The notes under the pieces are model-generated. The model did no database searches, had not been told where the DNA came from, and saw nothing but the letters and a program-made list of their open reading frames with translations. The translations under genes and the position numbers were made by a program. A stretch of 64,000 nucleotides of DNA from Inonotus obliquus (lineage: Eukaryota > Basidiomycota > Agaricomycetes > Hymenochaetales > Hymenochaetaceae): positions 1-64,000 of the forward strand of contig JAJHTX010000006.1 in assembly GCA_032164295.1 (NCBI GenBank), written 5' to 3'. Below are positions 58,692 to 64,000 of this stretch, piece by piece (positions within the stretch are counted from its first letter, which is position 1; every line of letters starts with the position of its first letter).

Positions 58692-60087
58692 TCACGCGAG
58701 TCCAGCCTTCCCAAACCAGTTCTTCTGCTGTCCACACGCCGCGTTCGTACACCCTGGGCACCGTAACGCCATCTGAGAGCTCGTTGGCCCGATTCTCCCA
58801 TAAGCGTAATCCTTCAAATGCGCGCCGACGATATCCGCAAGAGCCCGAATGAATACGGGTGATTCATTCAGCGATTCCGCACGATGAACCTCCATTCCCA
58901 TCTGATGATGAAATTTAGACATGAAATCAGCGAATGGAAACGAGGATAGATGGCTCAAAACTAAAACTCATTACCTCCTCCGCCTCCCTGATGTACTCGT
59001 GATCGAGCTCATATAGAGTTTCAATATGATCACTTGTGAATGCAATTGGTATGAGTACCGCGTCTTTCCTCCCAAGCCTTGCAAGTCCTTTTAACGCGTC
59101 GTTCGTCTGGGGACCCATCCACGCGCGCGGTCCAACCTGACTTTGCCAAACGACCCGATATGGATTCGAATGACCCAGTCGATCCATGACCCTCTCCACC
59201 GACGCGCTTACTTCAGGAACGTACGGATCCCCTCGGTTCACAATTTCCATCGGCAAAGAATGCGCTGAGAATAACAAAACTGCGTCTCTTCGCCTTTCAG
59301 GCGGGAATTTTTGCAACGCAGCCTCCACGCGCTGTGCAACAGACTCGACAAATCCCGGGTGCGTCCCCCATCTATCAATCACGCTCCATTCAACGTTCTC
59401 TCCAACAGCACCTTTGCTCGCTTGGCGGAATAGCTCATTCAGACTACTACCCGTCGTACTACAGCTATACTGTGGGTACTGCGTAAACGCAATCGCGCGC
59501 TTCACGCCGTCCTTCTTCATTTCCGCGCACGCAACGTCCGTCAAGGGATTCGCATATCGAAATGCTATATAGCTTTTGTGTGGTGCGCTTTCTGGAGCAA
59601 GCTCATCGAGTAGGGCGCACATCGCCTCTCCTTGTAGTTTTGTATAGCGAAGAATGGGAGATCCTCCTCCTATGGCAGAGTATTGCGCTTCAATTTTGGG
59701 AGTACGTCGATTCGCAATTAATGGAGCGAGAACACGTTGGAAGGGAAGTGGGATGAGGTCATGGTCGAGGAAAAGGTTCTTGAGGAAGTCATGGACTTCA
59801 GGAACCTGTATGAGAATATTGTCAAGAACTACGGCAATAAGGAAGGAATTTATCTCTTACCGTTGAAGGACCACCCATGTTTAGCATCACGACCGCTAGA
59901 TGATGGGCATGTCAGTACAATAGGTTCATCTGACCTGAATGAAAGTCGCCATACCTGTTGGGCTGATCCAGATTAGTACTAAATACATCCCAAGATTAAT
60001 GACAAGAACTTACGGTTTCCCTGGTGCACTGTAAACAGAGGCATACCTCCTCCCAAGTGAACGCAACGCTGTCTTGGCGGTATTCAT
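58692..60087 (-). CDS. HEM15: Ferrochelatase, [2Fe-2S] type
   Basis: Exons 60087-60014, 59954-59935 (20 nt), 59895-59861, 59805-58975, 58901-58692; 389 aa. A basic start ([20 protein letters not shown]) is a mitochondrial presequence. [12 protein letters not shown] opens the fold; [38 protein letters not shown] (catalytic His) and [15 protein letters not shown] (catalytic Glu) are all present. It inserts Fe(II) into protoporphyrin IX on the matrix side of the inner membrane, the last step of heme synthesis. The C-terminus has [10 protein letters not shown] (CxxCxxxxC), which with the Cys in YSCSTT matches the four cluster ligands of animal ferrochelatase; baker's yeast lacks them. The 20-nt exon and the 39-bp intron after it are the weakest part of the model. 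Confidence 0.92.
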
Positions 60088-60229
60088 GTCAGGGTTAAAG
60101 ACGAAGATTACTTGGTTGAATGTGTCTTATAAGTATTCGCTGAAGAAGAGAGCTCTTGCCATTTGTTAACACGACGGCGGGAGGATGAGAGGATGGACGT
60201 CGTGGTCCAATCGAATTCAAAGTATTATT

Positions 60230-60720
60230 CTAGATCACGTGTAGTCGCATCCAATTTCTCCGCGAAAGCAGAATAGAATCTCACATCCTCGATTCCTTCT
60301 ATTCTTCTCATCCTCAAATAATCTAGACATGAGCGCGCTGCTACAAATATGAGAGCTCGATCGGAACGCAACACCCATCTGCCCGGCTGTGGATCATACA
60401 AAGACTTGTCCATCACCTTCATCTGCCCTAACATTGGACAAGTATTAGTATATAGAGGCAGATCCCTCAATCCGAGACGTACCCAGCATATTCCTTTAGT
60501 TTCTTCCACATATTATCATCTCCGAGCTTTTTGTACTGATATCTTCCGAGCTCTTTATAGGATTGCGAATCTGGCTGTCCTGTTGAGACTAGGACTCTAG
60601 GAGTGACGCAGTGAGTTTGAAATACCGTAATTGTTAAGCAAGAGAGCAAGACTCGGAGGTCACTCACTAGCAACCTCACGACTAGCCTTCTTGTGGTAGA
60701 TATCGTAGCCTTTTCCTTTG
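60230..60720 (-). CDS. Uncertain small gene or gene fragment
   Basis: Minus-strand pieces look protein-like. A basic segment (GKGYDIYHKKASREVA, about 60718-60671) can be joined in phase through an intron ending at 60582 to QPDSQSYKELGRYQYKKLG and MWKKLKEYAG (to 60484). After the next good donor (60482) the in-phase acceptor soon meets a stop, whereas another frame to 60225 stays open for about 65 codons (MDKSLYDPQPGRWVLRSD). No domain recognised and no convincing start codon. It may be a broken gene or two unrelated chance frames. Confidence 0.28.
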
Positions 60721-61756
60721 TGGTTATCGTTTAAGACTGGACAGAGTGTTACAGACGTGTGCAGGGGATTAAATGACCCGACTGTCCGAATTAATCCGGT
60801 ACATCTGCTTGCTCATCCTTCCACCATTCTTTGTCGTATACTCCTAACCCGTAATGTGGCATATCGATCGATCAAACACCTTACGGATTGTTCAGCTTCG
60901 CGATGCATTATGCGTCTTTTGTCAACCTCTTATATCGTATCATAACTTCCTTATAGATCTCTTTGTCACTTCAACGTTGCACCTGCAGATTGAATGCCAC
61001 AAAGCAATAGTGAATGTGGCATATATTGTAAGCTATAGCTCTGCGAATGTCATTGCCAACTCCATGTGAAGCTGGTAGGCGCCTAGTACTTACGCAAAAG
61101 TCATCAATGTCGAAGCAATGTGACACCGTTTTGTGCAACTAATTAGCTATTTCTATACTTGCCGCTTTGTTCTGTATGTATTCATATGCAAGATTCTCCT
61201 CTATGTCTGGGTTCGTAGACGAGCAATATGGCCTCCAGACAAGAGCGTAGTCAGATCATTTGTAGCATCTGCGAGCCCGAACAACACTTTTACCCGTGCT
61301 TGTTCAGCGATGAGTAAGAGTGACACCATTGATGCATTCGTATCCCAAAGCTGTTGAGTAAACGAGGGCAATCCCGAGTCATATTCCAGTATAGCAATTC
61401 AAGCGGAGCAGGTAGTAACTGCATCTTCCCTCCTGGACCCTTGACAGAGAAAGATGGAAGATACGGCATTGGCTTGACCTAGACGTGTGTCCACTACCAA
61501 TCTGCGCCGCAGGGGAAAACCTTCAATCGTGTCGAGACACAAAGTGGCCGTTTCACTCCTGAAGTGATCCTATTGTGAACGAGTGTCCTGGAAAATCTAG
61601 GCACTAGCACCAGAGTATGGTTGAGTGGTGTCACTTATCCCGTTGGGTCACCGAAGTGGACTGAGAGGCTCATACTATTCTTAGCATTGACGCATAGTCG
61701 TATTATAGGAGTATGGTGGTCATATAAGAACTGGTGCTAGAGAGATACTCGCACCC
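60721..61756. other. Gap right of the ferrochelatase region
   Basis: About 1 kb with no supported gene; short AT-rich frames only. Confidence 0.4.
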
Positions 61757-62008
61757 TCAAGTAAACCGTAGCACCGTATCCTTGCCAGAACCACCCAACA
61801 GTGAGGGTAACGAGATGGGAATCATCCAATCAACATCGCAGTCTTTGCACGTGCGGCAGACACAGAGATACCCCAGAAGATTGACAGGCCCACCCACCAC
61901 AGGAGCAAACTTAATGTGGGTTGGCGAATGTAATCCCCTGGTTGCACAAAGCAATTGCCACGAAAAAAGAAACATAGCGCCGCAGAGAGATGCCAACTTG
62001 ATCTGCAT
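61757..62008 (-). CDS. Possible small secreted protein
   Basis: An 83-codon ORF starting MQIKLASLCGAMFLFSWQLLCA, which reads as a signal peptide. The following part has Cys pairs (LCVCRTCKDC) and a Gly/Ser-rich end. No introns, no recognised family and no clear promoter. It could be a chance frame; the signal-peptide-like start is the only argument for it. Confidence 0.25.
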   Translation of the reverse strand: MQIKLASLCGAMFLFSWQLLCATRGLHSPTHIKFAPVVGGPVNLLGYLCVCRTCKDCDVDWMIPISLPSLLGGSGKDTVLRFT

Positions 62009-62139
62009 GTTAATTCTAGGTCGGTCTTTATGAATATAGTTGGTCTCAATGTTATTGTCTGCGCAAACGAGCGAGCATACGTCCCGACGGCTTAGAATGA
62101 CGTTGGACCTGCTCACCTACATCTCATTCGTGTGTCTTT

Positions 62140-63434
62140 CTACAGCTCGCCAGCGGTATTCTTTCTCCCAATGAGCTCCCTGACGATGACCTCCTGCTGT
62201 CTCCAACTTGGCCTCGCAAGGTCAAATGACTCTCCAATTCGCGCATAGGCCGTCCCTCCTAAACGCGAAACACCACGTAGCGCGGCCGTATCCACGGTAA
62301 GTCCGTCATTGGAGAGAACGGAGTTGCGAATGTGTGCGCGATGTATTCGGCCGAGGGCCAATGTATGCGTCGCATCGGGAGGCAAAGCAGACGGAAAAGA
62401 TATGGCATGCGTAGGAGCCAAGTCTAATAGGTGATAGAGCTGCGCAGAGAGAGTTGCTTTGTGAGTCACTGTCAATTGTGCATTTCACCCTTCGACTAAC
62501 CTTGCATTCAAAGCTTACGGCACTCTCGCGGACGCGAGGCGGTTTGACGAGTTCCTGCAAGCAGAAGATGGGCACTTACGCCTGACGGACAGAAGGTTGG
62601 AACATACACTCGGTTCTTGCGTGAGTCCGCTGACAACCCACTCGTCAATATCCGCGGGTGCCTCGATCGAGGTTGAGTTGGCCGCTTCAACGAATCTTCA
62701 AGGATAAGAGAATGTCTATACTCTCCATTTCTTCGTGATAAGCAGGACGCTCACGGCTCGCTTATGATATTAACCGTAAATTCCTCCGTCGCTTTGATAT
62801 TCTCGCGCGTATCTTTAGGTCGGTTGGAAGGTAGGGTGAAGGAGATGCTAAGCAAAGGCGGGTTGTGCGACACCTAGGGCCTCCAATTGAATCATCATGT
62901 AGTCGTCTACGTAACAACTATGCTCACCAGTGAGAAGTAGCTGGGGGGTAGCATGAGCTTCCTCGCTCGGAGAACAACAAACCGAAGGATACCCACCTGA
63001 AAGGAGCGAGGTTGGGTACGCCCGACTCTGACAATGTCGACACAAACGCAATTGGTCGGGGTACAATAGCCGAAGTCAGCATTCTGTAAACAAGTCTTCA
63101 TACGATGCTCAGTACAACGAACACGGCAAATGACAAGCGACAGCAATACTTACGGCTTCTCCATCTCGTCTAGGTTCATCGTCTTCCAACCCACCCTCTC
63201 ATCCTCCTTCCAATTAACACCCAGTTCTGTTGTCGTACGCAATCCTTCGCCAAGCTTCCATCCTTCGTCTGGATTACGCGTCTTGCGAGAAGCTGGAGAT
63301 GGATTGAATGGTAGTCGGATAGTTTGTTTCGCGTCGTCTAAGACCCTCGCCGAAGATGACAACGGCCTTACTGCCCGTCGACGCACAAAGGTAGAAAGTT
63401 CTCCACGAGCTGCTCTCAACAAGACAGGGTACAT
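62140..63434 (-). CDS. Flavin reductase-like (FMN-binding split-barrel) protein
   Basis: Seven exons: 63434-63154, 63083-62997, 62940-62928 (13 nt), 62873-62755, 62695-62608, 62554-62501, 62439-62140; 313 aa, all in phase. After an Arg/Ser-rich start come IVPRPIAFVSTLSESGVPNLAPF, then SHNPPLLSISFTLPS, NIKATEEFTVNIISEPFVEAAN and EWVVSGLTQEPS: the flavin reductase-like split barrel that binds FMN. The C-terminal part (LALGRIHRAHIRNSVL, LGGTAYARIGESFDLARPSW) matches the fungal branch of the family. The first 35 residues (LLRAARGELSTFVRRRAVRPLSSS) could be a mitochondrial presequence. An ATG 20 codons upstream (63494) is also in frame. Likely supplies reduced flavin or reduces a small substrate. 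Head to head with the Fe-ADH gene, 123 bp between ATGs. Confidence 0.88.
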
Positions 63435-63557
63435 CGCGTCCAGCGTTGAGGGAGAAAGCAGAGGCTGTGTCGAAATATATACGGTCCGCTTCATCCATTC
63501 ATCCGTCTTACCAATAGGTCCCTCGTCACTCTATCCACAGACTTACCAGTGTTACCC
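63435..63557. promoter_or_regulatory. Shared bidirectional promoter, flavin reductase / Fe-ADH
   Basis: Only 123 bp separate the two divergent start codons (or 63 bp if the upstream flavin reductase ATG is used). Both genes must draw on control sequences here, so co-regulation is likely. Confidence 0.5.
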
Positions 63558-64000
63558 ATGAGCGACAACGCTGAGCTGCGCGGATTCTACGCGTATACAG
63601 ACCCGTTGAAGGGCGTGTACTATGGTCCTGGGTGTCTGAAAGATGCATTGCCAAAGTTGATCAAGTCGCTTGGCGGGAACAAAGCGCTCGTCGTCACGGG
63701 GAGAAGCCTTCATACAAAGGCAGGCGTCTTCTGTCACTGACTTTCGTCTCCTTCACAGCACTCATGACCCTCGTTCATCCAGACCGATGTCGTTCGGAGA
63801 GTTGAAGAAGTCCTCAAATCCCAGGATGCGTATGGCGATACTTTCTGGGAAATTGGCGAACATGCTCCCGTTGCGGGTATTAACGCTGGCATAGACTCGC
63901 TCGCTCGCGTTAGCGCAGACTTTATCGTCAGTGTCGGGGGCGGAAGCCCCGTCGACGCGGCCAAGGCCATCATATATCGTCACCATGAACGAAACCTAAA
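63558..64000 (+). CDS. Iron-containing alcohol dehydrogenase family, 5' part
   Basis: Partial; it runs off the window end. Exon 1 is 63558-63719 and exon 2 begins at 63783. YYGPGCLKDALPKLIKSLGG and ALVVTGRSLHTK give the NAD-binding half. After the intron VEEVLKSQD and FIVSVGGGSPVDAAKAI supply the GGGSPxDxAK nucleotide-binding signature of the Fe-ADH/maleylacetate reductase group. The iron-binding His residues lie beyond 64000. The intron begins with GC, not GT (AAG|GCAGGC), and ends CCAG. The usual GT alternatives (GTCTTC, six bases later) are weak and would insert two residues. Maleylacetate reductase is a reasonable guess, given the paired flavin reductase, but the part seen does not prove it. 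Confidence 0.85.

Noticed and set aside
63961..64000. Telomere-like CCTAAA at the right end
   Set aside because: A single unit inside the Fe-ADH reading frame; not a repeat.
1..64000. tRNA, rRNA genes or CRISPR arrays
   Set aside because: No tRNA-like B-box with matching arms, rRNA core or direct-repeat/spacer pattern was noticed by eye; a tRNA scan would be decisive.

Overview
The window is a fungal chromosome end, most likely from a mushroom-forming basidiomycete (Agaricomycotina). It opens with telomeric CCCTAA-type repeats. Its genes are packed with 45-75 bp GT-AG introns and several micro-exons of 11-22 nt. It carries a CaaX lipopeptide mating-pheromone precursor (ending CVIA), a basidiomycete-type DDE transposase relic, a HAD-type class II sesquiterpene cyclase, and DBF4, MED31, EXO1 and Num1/Mcp5 orthologues. 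All functions below are read from motifs in my own translations; no database search was run.

Layout. 1-147: telomere built from two hexamer variants. 302-1284: dead transposase touching the telomere, then a 53-bp tandem repeat. 2986-8208 (-): Num1/Mcp5 cortical dynein anchor. 8972-13463 (+): GH18 chitinase and exonuclease 1. 14.2-22.1 kb is an accessory block: alpha/beta hydrolase (+), cytochrome P450 (-), GH28 pectinase (-), questin-oxidase-like enzyme (+). 22.9-24.2 kb (-): an eight-cysteine small secreted protein and the copper chaperone COX17, neither visible as a long ORF. 24.2-29.3 kb is nearly gene-free. 29303-31057 (+): drimane-type sesquiterpene synthase. 33.3-41.2 kb is mostly housekeeping: MED31 (+), pheromone precursor (+), 3-ketosphinganine reductase TSC10 (-), DBF4 (-), CDP-alcohol phosphotransferase (+). 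41.6-48.2 kb: unknown 398-aa protein, second P450, multi-pass membrane protein. 51.1-56.6 kb: large Sec7/PH protein. 57.1-64.0 kb: aldo/keto reductase (-), ferrochelatase (-), flavin reductase-like protein (-) and, head to head with it, an iron-type alcohol dehydrogenase (+) cut by the window end.

How the genes relate. There is no single tight cluster. Metabolic genes (two P450s, hydrolase, questin oxidase-like, terpene cyclase, AKR, flavin reductase, Fe-ADH) are scattered among core genes, as is common near basidiomycete chromosome ends. The flavin reductase/Fe-ADH pair shares a promoter of about 120 bp and may serve aromatic ring catabolism. DBF4 and the CDP-alcohol phosphotransferase are also head to head. 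The most unusual items are a TGA-CTA stop inside an otherwise open EXO1 frame, a Sec7 domain without its catalytic glutamate, a run of IQT/TQT motifs in the dynein anchor, and the terpene cyclase.
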